DNA of 64,000 nt from Labilibaculum euxinicum (GCF_009795715.1 NZ_WTCR01000009.1:124001-188000), one strand, 5' to 3'; positions 49,472 to 58,918 are shown, numbered from the stretch's first letter. Translations and numbers: made by a program. Notes: generated by a model not told the origin, from the letters alone.

Positions 49472-50119
49472 TTAGTTGGTCGTGCAACGGTTACTTTTGT
49501 TAGCTACAGTTTCTTTCTTTTTTCTATATATTATTACTAGAAAAATAGTCGCAACTATAACAATAAATAAACCAGGTCTAAATATATCTATTTTTTCACC
49601 AACTAAAGCAATGAGGTATAAGAATACGCAAACCAACTGGAGTGAGATATATTTTATCTTGTTTTCAATTAAACCAAGAGAATGGCTCAAGACAATTAAT
49701 CCAATAGTAAGTGAACTTATACTTAGAAACCAATTTTGGAAATCGAAGCCGATGAAATTTATGTTTCCATCCCAGCCCGTTGATGTTGCTATTGAGAACA
49801 TTTTTTCTCCAGTCCATTCCATTGGAACTTCATATTTAACTTTAAACCAAGCAAGAAAAGTGCTGATAAGTATTAATAATGTGAAGAATGCTGACCAGAT
49901 CAGCTGTTTGTTAATTAGTCTCTTTTCTTTTTCTATTTCAATTACCTCAATGTTTAATACTTCAAAAATTAATTTAAGCGTTTTTCCTCTTGGCGTAGTG
50001 TCATTTTTTTCAATTCGTTGAATTGTCCTTAAATTTATTTTAGCTGATTCCGCCAAATCTTCTTGGGTTAAACCTCTTTTTATTCTTATTTCTTTTATTC
50101 TTTTTCCAATTTCTGTCAT
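49472..50119 (-). CDS. XRE-type HTH fused to a multi-pass membrane domain
   Basis: A 215-residue protein: HTH at ~5-60 (IGKRIKEIRIKRGLTQEDLAESAKINLRTIQRIEKN), then four hydrophobic segments at ~72-93, ~122-145, ~152-175 and ~180-200. It could be a membrane-bound regulator that responds to envelope or lipid conditions. The last codons A-N-K-S-N-R-C-T-T-N lie in a cassette end element (TGTAGCTAAC at 49508-49499), as also seen in two other cassette genes. It is the second gene of a minus-strand cassette array. Target and signal unknown. Confidence 0.82.
   Translation of the reverse strand: MTEIGKRIKEIRIKRGLTQEDLAESAKINLRTIQRIEKNDTTPRGKTLKLIFEVLNIEVIEIEKEKRLINKQLIWSAFFTLLILISTFLAWFKVKYEVPMEWTGEKMFSIATSTGWDGNINFIGFDFQNWFLSISSLTIGLIVLSHSLGLIENKIKYISLQLVCVFLYLIALVGEKIDIFRPGLFIVIVATIFLVIIYRKKKETVANKSNRCTTN
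49480..49510 (-). repeat. Partial cassette end element
   Basis: On the minus strand TGTAGCTAAC (49508-49499) is the complement of the cassette 5' start TTAGCTACA (50357-50349). It is followed by ACCGTTGCACG, but no matching right arm is seen downstream, so the site looks truncated by the terminator region or the 105-bp unit. Confidence 0.4.
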
Positions 50120-50348
50120 ACTAATTCAGTTAAAATTTTGATGTAATTATAATCACTATTCCATTAGTTTAATAGCGGTATTGTAACGGCATTTATACGA
50201 CATTTCTTTATTGGTAAGATCTTTTGAATCTTAATTCTAACTAATGTCAAGAATTACAATCTGTATTACCTACTATATCAAAGCATTAGAAGGAGAGATA
50301 TTGATTAACTTGATTTAAAAACAATTCCATAGGTTTATAGGGGGAAAT
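50120..50348. other. Non-coding leader of the XRE-membrane gene
   Basis: AT-rich, no gene. It contains the upstream region of the minus gene at 50119; no exact TAnnTTTG box was recognised. Confidence 0.3.
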
Positions 50349-50357
50349 TGTAGCTAA

Positions 50358-50486
50358 TGGTTGGCGGTATAGTTAGTAAGGGATTGCTAACTTTTTACCT
50401 ATCAAGTTAAAGTAAAATTTGGCACGGGTTACTACGCCTCGAAAACCACTGAAACCCTTTATTAACTATACCGCGTGTTAGCTTGC
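50358..50486 (-). repeat. attC-like imperfect palindrome C
   Basis: Read on the minus strand, GCAAGCTAACACGCGGTATA on the left pairs with ACTATACCGCCAACCATTAG-like sequence on the right. Left-arm block CGGTATAGTTAATAAAGGG faces CCCTTACTAACTATACCG with one A.C mismatch (G.T on the other strand) and one extra base. The CACGCGGTA / TACCGCCAAC outer blocks match palindrome B 49 kb away. The left arm overlaps the last codons of the rhomboid gene. Confidence 0.55.
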
Positions 50487-52030
50487 GTTATTTTTTTCCA
50501 ATCTGTTAATATTATTAATAATCCAATTATAAATCCGCTTAAAAGTCCTCCAATATGAGCAGCATTATCAATTCCGCCTAGTAATCCAAAAAGTAAGCTC
50601 ACACCGCCATACAAACCCAAAATTATATAATAAAGTCCACTAAAACCTCTATCTGTTTTAGTAACTAATAGTGCAATCATTACACCCATCATTCCGAAAA
50701 TTGCTCCACTTGCTCCAACACTAATCGTATGCTCGTGCCAATAAATGCTTATCAAACTAGCTCCTATACCTGATAATAAATATGCTATTAATGTTTTCCA
50801 TTTTCCAAGAATTGGTTCAATCAATGCACAAGTAGCACCGATTCCAAAAAGATTCATCATAATGTGCATTAATCCACCGTGTAAAAACATTGAAGTGAAA
50901 AGTCTCCAATATTCTCCATTTAAAACTTCAAGTCGTCTATTTGCGCCAAGTTCAAGAAGTTCTTTAGGTGTTGGTGAAATAATATTTAACCCAGAAAAAA
51001 CCATTAAAACAAATACAATGAGATTTAAATCAATAAGAATTGCAGTTGTAAAATGCTCTCCACGAGGAATTAAAAACCTTAGAATATCTTTTAACTCATC
51101 ATCTTTTAATGGCTTTTTGTTTAAAAATCTTTTAAATTCCGCTTTGTTTAAGGTTGGAATTATTGACATTAAAAGAAAAATGAATGCACCTATTCCAAAA
51201 GAACCAAAAATCCAAGCGAGTTTTTTACCAAATCTCTCCTCAAAAGCTTTTTTCTCAGGTTCAAGTATTACAACATTGGATTTATCTAAATTTGTTTGTC
51301 GATTAAGAATTGCAGAAATGTAACCATCTTTGTCATCCGAATTTCCCAAGACTTTTAAATATTTAAAATCCGAGTAATTATATCGTTCAAAATCATTTAC
51401 ACTTTCGTTATAGAATTCTTTCCATCGTCTATCTTTCTCTGAATCACTTGCATGATTACTCATTCTGTTGGTAAACTTGAATCCAAACCAAAATTTCTGA
51501 TTGGTTTGGTTTAAATCAAATGTTTTATCGACTATAGGTACAACAAAATAATTTGTGAAATTTAAGTTTTCATTGTGTCTCCCACTAGTTCTAGATGTGC
51601 GATATAGTCCCGCATATTGTTTTATCACATTGAAGTCTTCGATTTTATAACAATCAGTTTTTTTTGCTTCAGATATTTCATTTACACTTACAATTTCATG
51701 GAGTTCACATGCAGATGCTTTCAGATATTCTTGAGCAATTATTGTCGGAATAACGATGGTTATTGTTGCAATAAGCTGATATAAAAAGTATCCATTTTCT
51801 CTCTTTCCATTAATATTAATAATCCTAACATTTTTACGAAACCAGATTATCATCGGAATTATTGCAAAACCTATAGGAATCCAATAATCAAGCATCATCT
51901 GTTTTAAGTTCAAAATCCCTAACTTAAAATCGAGTAGCCATCTAAGTGTCGAATAAATTGAAATGGTACCAATTGCAATCAGCAAATATGGAATGTAAAT
52001 ATGTCTTAGTTTAATCTTTATATCGTTCAT
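50462..52030 (-). CDS. Rhomboid family intramembrane serine protease with long N-terminal region
   Basis: The protein has 522 residues. The C-terminal ~190 residues form the rhomboid core: HGGLMHIMMNLFGI, GASGAIFGMM with Ser 441, and NAAHIGGLLSGF with His 492, so the catalytic dyad is intact. The N-terminal ~330 residues include two to three membrane segments and a soluble middle part (~100-240) of no known family. The last residues T-Q-A-N-T-R-Y-S are encoded by palindrome C. It is carried in a cassette-like unit, unusual for a gene of this size. Confidence 0.87.
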   Translation of the reverse strand: MNDIKIKLRHIYIPYLLIAIGTISIYSTLRWLLDFKLGILNLKQMMLDYWIPIGFAIIPMIIWFRKNVRIININGKRENGYFLYQLIATITIVIPTIIAQEYLKASACELHEIVSVNEISEAKKTDCYKIEDFNVIKQYAGLYRTSRTSGRHNENLNFTNYFVVPIVDKTFDLNQTNQKFWFGFKFTNRMSNHASDSEKDRRWKEFYNESVNDFERYNYSDFKYLKVLGNSDDKDGYISAILNRQTNLDKSNVVILEPEKKAFEERFGKKLAWIFGSFGIGAFIFLLMSIIPTLNKAEFKRFLNKKPLKDDELKDILRFLIPRGEHFTTAILIDLNLIVFVLMVFSGLNIISPTPKELLELGANRRLEVLNGEYWRLFTSMFLHGGLMHIMMNLFGIGATCALIEPILGKWKTLIAYLLSGIGASLISIYWHEHTISVGASGAIFGMMGVMIALLVTKTDRGFSGLYYIILGLYGGVSLLFGLLGGIDNAAHIGGLLSGFIIGLLIILTDWKKITQANTRYS

Positions 52031-52065
52031 TTATTGCAGGGGATGTTTTTTTAATGCAAGCTAAC

Positions 52066-52653
52066 TTCTAAATAAAGTAATGGGCTTTATTTCGTTTATA
52101 TTTGTTGTAAAAGTGTATTTACCGACCTATATTGGGCAGTAATATACACATATTATGTTTTCAAACTTGAAAGCCATCAATAAAATGGTACTAATACTTT
52201 TACTAAATTATCAATTTTTAATTAAGATTCATACTGTCAAATCTGTCAACTTTCCGATATGGAAATCTCAATTTAAAGAAATCTTTATCCCGATCACTTA
52301 TCCCGCTTCTATTCCGTTCGTTTATCCTGCTTAAACGATATTTCTGACAGCAAAACAAATCAATTTGATTGAAATTTCTGGTTCGCTTGGAAAATAAACC
52401 AACGCAGTAAATTAAACGGAATGATGAAGCTAATGCTGATATTTCGACTACTCGGGTTGATCTTTTTAATCAATGTCATTGGTCACATTTTGTAAAAGTT
52501 AGTATTTCGTGATGATTCAGAATTTAGTTTTTTGTTTTACCCATTTAGTTTTTTCGAAATATCATTTTTTGCTTTACCTATTTAGGCATTGAGCAAAAAA
52601 TCAATTTTTCAGGCTATTGCAGTTTCTATTTTAGAATTGAACCGTTGTTGTGT
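52066..52653. other. Long intergenic region
   Basis: 588 bases between the cassette array and the efflux operon. AAATAAAG (52070-52077) and CTTTATTT (52085-52092) form a hairpin just outside the cassette edge. TTTTTTG(T/C)TTTACC(C/T)ATTTAG occurs twice (near 52531 and 52565). A 24-codon hydrophobic frame is at 52421-52495; otherwise no gene. Confidence 0.4.
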
Positions 52654-54255
52654 TTACATTGGGATTAGTTTGGCTCCAATTTTTTTAATGTGATACTGAA
52701 AATGAGGAATTAAAGCGATTCCCATGATGATAAGCAGGATGAAGGCACTCATGTATAAATAATAATCTCTGACAAATAAGAGATTGTTTTGATTTGCGAC
52801 TGCTTTTCCCAAAAGTTTAATGGCACCGGCATTGCTCTGAGGGATAGTTGCTCCGCCATTGAGTAATGCTTGTTTGTACTGACCGATGCGTTGTACAGCA
52901 TACGGATTGAGCGAAGTAATTTCGTGGGCTGCACTTTGGTAATGAATTTTTTGAAAGTGCAGACCCATGTAGGAAGTTAAGGCCATGCTGGCGGTAAAGG
53001 TAACGGCGCGAAAAGCTACTCCCGTAACCGAAGCCGAAAAAGCTATTTCGGCAGGAACTGAAGTCACATAGAAAATCACAATAGAGATGATCAGAGTTCC
53101 ATTCCCAAATCCTTGTAAAAACAGGGGAATGAGTAAATCTGCGATCTCAGCCTGATTGCTTAAAATGCAAAGAATATAAACATGATAAGCCAACAGCGCG
53201 CCAAAACCAGTCATCCAGATCAGCCGTATTTTTCGTCCGGCTAAAATAAACCGGGCAGATATAAGCGATCCTGAGGCAATACCTGCAGCATTAATCAGCA
53301 TGATATAGCCCTTGTGATACATATCTAAATGAACACTGTTGGAAAAGAATCCATTGAGCAAATTCATGTCGCCTTTGCTAAAGTAAAACAGCACCAACAG
53401 CAACATGCCTATTCGAAAATTTCGCGACTTGTAAATCTTTAAATCGATATAGGGTTCTTCGAGTTTAAATTGCCGGAGGAAAAACAAGCACATAAAAAAT
53501 ACCAGAACAATTGTGCAAACCGTAATCCGTATGCTGCTAAACCAATGGTAATATTGCCCATACAGTAAAATATAGGCTGCCAATAACAGGGATGATGCAT
53601 AAAGAACAAAGCTCTCCCAGCGAATTAATTTTAAGGGGATTTTTCCATCGCGCCTTAAATCTGTGCCTTTTTTAAGAATGCAGCAAAGCAATATAATTCC
53701 GGGTAAGGCACTATAAATTTTAAATAGAAAAATGCTGTTAAAGTCGTATTTGGTAAATATGAATGCGTCTAATAATTGGGCAATAGGAGCACTGGAAAAT
53801 AAGGCCGCATACATGGTTGCATAGCCTAAAATCCGGCTGCGTTGTGCCTGAAATTGCTTAAAAACCAGCGAGAATATCATGCCAATAAAGCCCAGCGAAA
53901 GCATGCCGCCGGCAAATCGGAGCACCAATAGCAAAGCAAAGCTATGACTGTTGTATAGAATAAGGTTGATTGCTGCGTAGATAATGCTGCAGCCTATTAA
54001 ATAGGGTTTGGACGAAAAGTAGTTGAAAAATTTGGCCTCGAGAGGAAATGAAGCGGCAATGGCAAGGTAGTAAACTACCGTGGAATATTTAACATCGATA
54101 ATGTCAACGCCGTAGTAACTTGCTGCGCTGGATGCTCCGCTCAGATAGATTCCCAATACCAAGGCAATGGGCATTAGGCTTATAAAAATGGTAAACAATA
54201 CCAACCAGTAAGGTACCCGGTTTTTAAAAATGAGTTTGTTATTTGCGTTTGGCAT
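52654..54255 (-). CDS. MFS efflux transporter (EmrB/DHA2-like)
   Basis: The protein has 533 residues with about 14 membrane segments, as expected for the DHA2 group. It starts NKLIFKNRVPYWLVLFTIFISLMPIAL; FAGGMLSLGFIGMIFSLVF is the motif-rich segment. It would export drugs or other amphiphiles through the partners encoded upstream. It is the third gene of a TolC-HlyD-MFS operon (3-bp gap) and lies opposite a divergent AraC regulator, an arrangement seen in other Bacteroidota multidrug operons. Confidence 0.87.
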   Translation of the reverse strand: MPNANNKLIFKNRVPYWLVLFTIFISLMPIALVLGIYLSGASSAASYYGVDIIDVKYSTVVYYLAIAASFPLEAKFFNYFSSKPYLIGCSIIYAAINLILYNSHSFALLLVLRFAGGMLSLGFIGMIFSLVFKQFQAQRSRILGYATMYAALFSSAPIAQLLDAFIFTKYDFNSIFLFKIYSALPGIILLCCILKKGTDLRRDGKIPLKLIRWESFVLYASSLLLAAYILLYGQYYHWFSSIRITVCTIVLVFFMCLFFLRQFKLEEPYIDLKIYKSRNFRIGMLLLVLFYFSKGDMNLLNGFFSNSVHLDMYHKGYIMLINAAGIASGSLISARFILAGRKIRLIWMTGFGALLAYHVYILCILSNQAEIADLLIPLFLQGFGNGTLIISIVIFYVTSVPAEIAFSASVTGVAFRAVTFTASMALTSYMGLHFQKIHYQSAAHEITSLNPYAVQRIGQYKQALLNGGATIPQSNAGAIKLLGKAVANQNNLLFVRDYYLYMSAFILLIIMGIALIPHFQYHIKKIGAKLIPM

Positions 54256-54258
54256 AGC

Positions 54259-55320
54259 CTATTTCTTGGGTATTGATACTTCAGCATTCATACCGGCACG
54301 TAGTTTTTCCAGCAAAGCATCATTATCGGTGAACTGAATGCGCACAGGGAACCGCTGCGTAATTTTTACGAAATTTCCGGTTGCGTTATCGGTCGGAAGC
54401 AATGAAAACTGGGATCCGGTGGCAGGAGAGAACGATTCTATTTTTCCATGAAACGATTTGTTCGGAAAAGCATCTATCGTAATTTTGGCTTCCTGTCCCT
54501 CTTTCATTTTCGCGATTTGTGTTTCTTCAAAATTGGCCACAATCCATTTGCCTTGTTTTTTATCCACCATAAAACCAATGGTTTGTCCTTTCTGAATGTA
54601 TTGTCCTTGCTGAAGGCTTTTGTTTCCCATGGTTCCATCAGAAGGTGCGGTAATTACGGCATATTTAATCTCTAGATTAATGCGTTCCAGAGCTGCTTTT
54701 TTCTGTTCGATATTGGCTTTAGCTACCGCAACTTCAGCGGTAACATCCTGAGTTTTGTCTTGCGATACGCTAAAGGAGTTTTGAATGGCCTGGTAATTCG
54801 ATTCGGCCACTTCCAATTTTGTTTTTACATTCTCAAATTGCTGTTGGGTAACAGCTTCGCCTTCCTGTAGTTTCTGATAACGTGCAAACTCTTGCTGTTG
54901 CTGCCATAGTTGGGCTTTGGCAGCACTAATTTTTGCATGACTGATACTGGAACTGCCTGATGAGGTCTTCACATTGCTTTGCAGTACTTTTAAACGAGCC
55001 TTGGCAGTTGTTAGGGCAGCCTTGGCTTCGAGCAGCTTTACATTGGCTTCTTCAATATCCAGAACAAGTAAGGTATCTCCTTTCTGGATTTTTTGATGAT
55101 CATTAAATCTGATTTCCTGCACGTAACCGGCGGCACGGCTTAAAATAGGATTGATATACTCTTTTACCTGTGCATCGTTGGTTTCTTCGTATTTCCAAAA
55201 ATTCACCATTAAAAACAGTCCCCAAACGAGTAAGGCGGCTAAAATGCTTACTGCTGCTCCGTAGGTTATTTTTACAGCTGCACGGTCTATTTTTTCGTAC
55301 TTCTTTAATTTATTGCTCAT
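54259..55320 (-). CDS. HlyD/EmrA family membrane fusion protein
   Basis: A 353-residue protein with an N-terminal membrane segment (~16-40), a lipoyl half-motif (INPILSRAAGYVQEIRFNDHQKIQKGDTLLVLD), a coiled-coil hairpin (~75-210) and the second lipoyl half (ITAPSDGTMGNKSLQQGQYIQKGQ). It links the MFS pump to the outer-membrane TolC. Its ATG shares one base with the tolC stop, and the MFS gene follows 3 bp later. Confidence 0.92.
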   Translation of the reverse strand: MSNKLKKYEKIDRAAVKITYGAAVSILAALLVWGLFLMVNFWKYEETNDAQVKEYINPILSRAAGYVQEIRFNDHQKIQKGDTLLVLDIEEANVKLLEAKAALTTAKARLKVLQSNVKTSSGSSSISHAKISAAKAQLWQQQQEFARYQKLQEGEAVTQQQFENVKTKLEVAESNYQAIQNSFSVSQDKTQDVTAEVAVAKANIEQKKAALERINLEIKYAVITAPSDGTMGNKSLQQGQYIQKGQTIGFMVDKKQGKWIVANFEETQIAKMKEGQEAKITIDAFPNKSFHGKIESFSPATGSQFSLLPTDNATGNFVKITQRFPVRIQFTDNDALLEKLRAGMNAEVSIPKK

Positions 55321-56669
55321 TATAGTTGCCCCGTTATTTTAAGTAATTGATAGTAATGTAATTTGGCCGAAACCTGACTGTTCACCAATTCAAATTTGGC
55401 TTGCAGCAACTGGGTATCCGCAGTCAGTAAATCGGTGAGCAGAGCCAATTGGTTGAAATAGGTTTGATTGACAATTCTGTAATTTTCTTCGGCCTGTTGA
55501 ATGTTCATTTTTGCGGTTTCTATTTCCTTTAAATTTTCGTGAAACCTTTTGTAGGCTGTTCTTACATCTATGCGAAGCTGATCTTCGGTCTGTTTCTGCG
55601 CCAGCTCTTGTTTTCTTATCGATATAGAAGCTGCCCTTTCTTTGTGTTTGTCATGATACAAAGCCGAGATGTTGTACGAAACTTTGATTCCTGCAACGCC
55701 CATTAAATAGGGCGAATTTGAGTAAGGATACAATTTAATCTGCGGGTACGAATAGGTGTATTCTCCAAAAAAACCGATTTTAGGAAGCTTTTCAGCTTTT
55801 ACATCTTTTTCGTAAAGCTGCATCATTGTAATTTGAGCCCGGGCAATTTTTTCAAGTGGAGATAACTGTATTGCCTGCCCTAAGTAATCCTGATACAGCA
55901 GTTCGGTCTTAATATATTCAGAACCAATTGCAATACTGTCAGTGGGTTCAATGGCTTGATCATCGTCAAAGCCAATTAGAATATTCAATTGCTGCGTAGA
56001 TAGTTCCAGATTGTTTTCTATTTTAAGAAGGTTCGTTTTTTGCCGGGAAAGCTGCAATTGAGACCTTAATAAATCGCTTTTTAAAACTACTCCGTTCTGG
56101 TATAGTTTTGTAATCTGATTTAGCCGTTTTTTATTTTTGTAGATATTTCGTTCAATCAGATTTTTAAAGGCCAGCGAAGCTTGTATCCCCAAATAGTCTT
56201 GGGCTACTTTGTAGTGGATATCCGAAAAGCCTGCTTCTTCCAGGTAATGCAGTAAAGCCTGTTTGGTTTCTGCCTGCTTCACCCGAATTTTAGTTTTATG
56301 CCCATTGTACAAATTAAAATAAGCTTCAATCCCTGCATCATAAACACTATGGTCTTCCAGTGGAATATATTCAGGGCTTTTTAAAATTCCATTTTCAAAA
56401 ATGGGAATGTTGGCGAGTTTGCCGTAGCTCGCATCTGCACCGAATTCAGGCAGCCATTTGTTCTTTGCATCCAGAATTTTTTCTTCGCTTATTTTTGTGT
56501 CAATTTTTCTTAACTGCAATTCTTTACTAAAGGTATTTGCTCTTTGCCAGGCTTCCTGCAAACTTATCGATACACTCTCCTGAGCATTAGTTATGCAGTG
56601 GCAGCTTAGTAGTATGAGGATGAATGCAATTGCATTTTTTGATTTACGATTCATTTTCAAAAATTTCAT
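55320..56669 (-). CDS. TolC family outer-membrane efflux protein
   Basis: A 449-residue protein with a signal peptide ending near TNAQ and the TolC duplicated pattern: long helical hairpins (LQLRKIDTKISEEKILDAKNK, AGFSDIHYKVAQDYLGIQ) and strands (EFGADASYGKLAN, KIGFFGEYTYSYP). It forms the outer-membrane duct of the EmrAB-type pump. The start could also be the Met at residue 6 (56654). It is the first gene of the efflux operon, divergent from the AraC gene. Confidence 0.9.
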   Translation of the reverse strand: MKFLKMNRKSKNAIAFILILLSCHCITNAQESVSISLQEAWQRANTFSKELQLRKIDTKISEEKILDAKNKWLPEFGADASYGKLANIPIFENGILKSPEYIPLEDHSVYDAGIEAYFNLYNGHKTKIRVKQAETKQALLHYLEEAGFSDIHYKVAQDYLGIQASLAFKNLIERNIYKNKKRLNQITKLYQNGVVLKSDLLRSQLQLSRQKTNLLKIENNLELSTQQLNILIGFDDDQAIEPTDSIAIGSEYIKTELLYQDYLGQAIQLSPLEKIARAQITMMQLYEKDVKAEKLPKIGFFGEYTYSYPQIKLYPYSNSPYLMGVAGIKVSYNISALYHDKHKERAASISIRKQELAQKQTEDQLRIDVRTAYKRFHENLKEIETAKMNIQQAEENYRIVNQTYFNQLALLTDLLTADTQLLQAKFELVNSQVSAKLHYYQLLKITGQL

Positions 56670-56754
56670 TTTGCAAATATCCCGTTTAATATTTAGGCAT
56701 GTTTTCGAAAATTGGACAATTGTTTTATAATTTAGGCCACTTAAAATTGTGTTT

Positions 56755-57555
56755 ATGTCGGTAATTGATTCTTTTATTAAAGATGTTAACAGGAATGAGG
56801 ATGTGTTTTACGTGCTGCATTCAAAAATCGAGGAAAAACTCCCCATGCACAGTCACAACAAACATCAGATGTGCTATGTGGAAGGTGGTGTTGCGTTTTT
56901 GAATACGCCCGATAAGTCGTATTTTCTTCCTGCGCGTCATTTCCTGTGGATCCCTGCGGGAATAGAGCATAACGTTGTTTCACGCACCTCGGTGAAAATG
57001 GTGCATAACATTTATTTTCCAAGAAATTTATTTCCCGAAGATCATCAGGTAAGGGAGCGGGAGGGTATTTATCCTGTAACAAATTTGTTGATGGAAATGA
57101 TTTATTATACTGTAAATTGGCAGGAAGAAATTGGCAAGGACAGTGTTTTTAAATATGAATTTCTGATCGCTTTAAAAAATATTGTTTTAGATGTATCCAC
57201 CACTCCTTTGCCTGTAGTGCTTCCAACTACTAAAAACGAAAATTTAAGGAGAGTGTTTAAATACATTCACCAGAATATCGATCAGCCTTTGAATCTGGAT
57301 CATGTTGCCGAAAAATTTGGCTGCAGTTCCAGAACACTATCCCGTTTGTTTCAGAAAAATATGGATATCTCATTTCTGCAATATGTGAAGCTTGTCAGAA
57401 TCATTAAAAGTATGGAGCAATTGCTTCAAACAGATCTTTCAATAAGTGAGATCGCTTACAAGAGTGGTTACAATAGTCTTTCTGCCTTTAGCTATACCTT
57501 TCAGCAGGTTGTTCACAAATCACCTGCTGAATTTAGAAAGCAAAGTTTATTGTAA
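56755..57555 (+). CDS. AraC family transcriptional regulator
   Basis: The start is set at ATG 56755 (MSVIDSFIKDVNRNEDVFY; 266 aa); a GTG two codons upstream is less likely. The N-terminal cupin (PMHSHNKHQMCYVEGGVAFL, HFLWIPAGIEHNV) binds the effector and the C-terminal two HTH motifs (LDHVAEKFGCSSRTLSRLFQK and SISEIAYKSGYNSLSAFSYTF) bind DNA. It is divergent from the efflux operon with 85 bp between start codons and probably controls it. The ligand is unknown. Confidence 0.92.
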   Translation: MSVIDSFIKDVNRNEDVFYVLHSKIEEKLPMHSHNKHQMCYVEGGVAFLNTPDKSYFLPARHFLWIPAGIEHNVVSRTSVKMVHNIYFPRNLFPEDHQVREREGIYPVTNLLMEMIYYTVNWQEEIGKDSVFKYEFLIALKNIVLDVSTTPLPVVLPTTKNENLRRVFKYIHQNIDQPLNLDHVAEKFGCSSRTLSRLFQKNMDISFLQYVKLVRIIKSMEQLLQTDLSISEIAYKSGYNSLSAFSYTFQQVVHKSPAEFRKQSLL

Positions 57556-57868
57556 ATCGTTTTGATTTCTGTTTAAGGGACTCAGGTCTCAATTGTCCGA
57601 AGTCTAAGATATCAGTTGGCTTAATTACAAATTTGCTATACAATTACTCATCTACGTTTTCCCCGGATGGCATTAATAATCTGTTTTTCAGAAATTAAAT
57701 TGTTGGCAAAAGCTTCTAACCGGCAATAGTGTGTACACAATAGCTTCAATTCTGTGTGGTATGCTTCCAATGTGCTTACTTTAAGGTTATAACACACAGA
57801 AGTGGCAGTATAGTTAACTACATGTATTGAGAAATGGTCGTTCTTTGCAGTAGAAAAAGAATAGAACT
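57556..57868. other. Intergenic region before GH130
   Basis: 313 bases. An uninterrupted minus-strand frame without start codon spans ~57654-57850 and ends in I-N-A-I-R-G-K-R-R-stop; it may be chance or a gene relic. No clear promoter for the GH130 gene. Confidence 0.35.
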
Positions 57869-58915
57869 ATGGATATCGCAAAGAGATTTGAGCAAAACCC
57901 TTTACTCTCACCAAAAAACATCCTGCCAAGTATGGTAGGAATGGAAATTGAATGCTTGTTAAACCCGGGTGTGTTTCGCTGCAACAATAAAACCTGGTTA
58001 TTGCTTCGGGTTGCAGAACGACCTCAGCAGGTAGAGGGTAAAATTAGTTTTCCTGTTTATAATAAAGAGGGAGTCGTTGAAATTTTATGCTTCGACGAAA
58101 ACGATGCCGATCTGGATTTGTCCGATCCCAGGATCGTGATTTATAAAGGGGAGTATTACCTAACTACTCTTTCACATCTTCGGTTGGTTTGCAGTGACGA
58201 CCAGATTAATTTCGCGGAGCCTGAAGGTTACGCTCCAATTATGGGAGTTGGTTCTCAGGAAACTTTCGGAATAGAAGATTGCAGGGTTGCAACCATGGAT
58301 GATGGATATCATTTGACTTATACAAAGGTTTCTGCCCATGGGGTTGGAGTTGGATATATTCAGACTAAGGATTGGAAACAGTTTGATCGTTGCGGAATGA
58401 TCTTCCCGCCACACAATAAGGATTGTGCCATTTTCGAAGAACAGATTAACGGTAAATATTATGCACTTCACCGTCCGAGTAGTCCCGAATTGGGCGGGAA
58501 TTACATTTGGATTGCTGAATCGCCCGATCGTATTCATTGGGGGAATCACAAATTGCTGGCAAAAACACGCGCCGGAAAATGGGACAGTGCCCGGCTTGGA
58601 GCAGGAGCATCGCCCATTAGAACTGAAAAGGGCTGGCTGGAAATATACCACGGAGCAACAAAGGAACACAGGTATTGTTTGGGTGCATTACTATTGGATT
58701 TAAATGATCCCTCGATAGTACTTGCCCGAAGCGAGGAGCCCATTATGGAACCCATTATGGAATATGAGAAAACCGGATTTTTTGGCAATGTGGTTTTTAC
58801 CAATGGGCATATCGTTAGCGGCGATACGATTACAATTTATTACGGAGCTTCGGATGAAGTGATTTGTGGGGCCGAATTCTCTATCAGTGAAATTTTACAA
58901 TCGTTAAACTATTAA
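57869..58915 (+). CDS. GH130 family beta-mannoside phosphorylase/hydrolase (348 aa)
   Basis: A 348-residue GH130 five-bladed propeller without signal peptide. Family blocks: LSDPRIVIYKGEYYLTTLSHLRLV, GIEDCRVATMDDGYHLTYT (E-D-C-R with the donor Asp), GKWDSARLGAGASPIRTEKGWLEIYHGA and HRYCLGALLLDLNDP. Whether it is a phosphorolytic or hydrolytic member, and which linkage (1,2 or 1,4) it cuts, is not decided by what I can see. It is followed 3 bp later by an MFS gene, which suggests uptake and intracellular cleavage of a mannoside. It is shorter than, and separate from, the 495-residue GH130 at 2008-3495. Confidence 0.9.
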   Translation: MDIAKRFEQNPLLSPKNILPSMVGMEIECLLNPGVFRCNNKTWLLLRVAERPQQVEGKISFPVYNKEGVVEILCFDENDADLDLSDPRIVIYKGEYYLTTLSHLRLVCSDDQINFAEPEGYAPIMGVGSQETFGIEDCRVATMDDGYHLTYTKVSAHGVGVGYIQTKDWKQFDRCGMIFPPHNKDCAIFEEQINGKYYALHRPSSPELGGNYIWIAESPDRIHWGNHKLLAKTRAGKWDSARLGAGASPIRTEKGWLEIYHGATKEHRYCLGALLLDLNDPSIVLARSEEPIMEPIMEYEKTGFFGNVVFTNGHIVSGDTITIYYGASDEVICGAEFSISEILQSLNY

Positions 58916-58918
58916 TTT

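Larger units (their letters stand above)
50358..52064 (-). mobile_element. Putative gene cassette 2 (rhomboid protease gene)
   Basis: On the minus strand the unit starts TTAGCTTGC (52064-52056, preceded by G) and the complement GCAAGCTAAC is at 50486-50477, at the start of palindrome C. It contains one gene. The next unit starts TTAGCTACA (50357-50349), again complemented by TGTAGCTAAC at 49508-49499 at the end of that gene. Confidence 0.45.

Noticed and set aside
57654..57850. Minus-strand frame without start codon before GH130
   Set aside because: No start codon of normal type and no family match; kept only as a possible gene relic.
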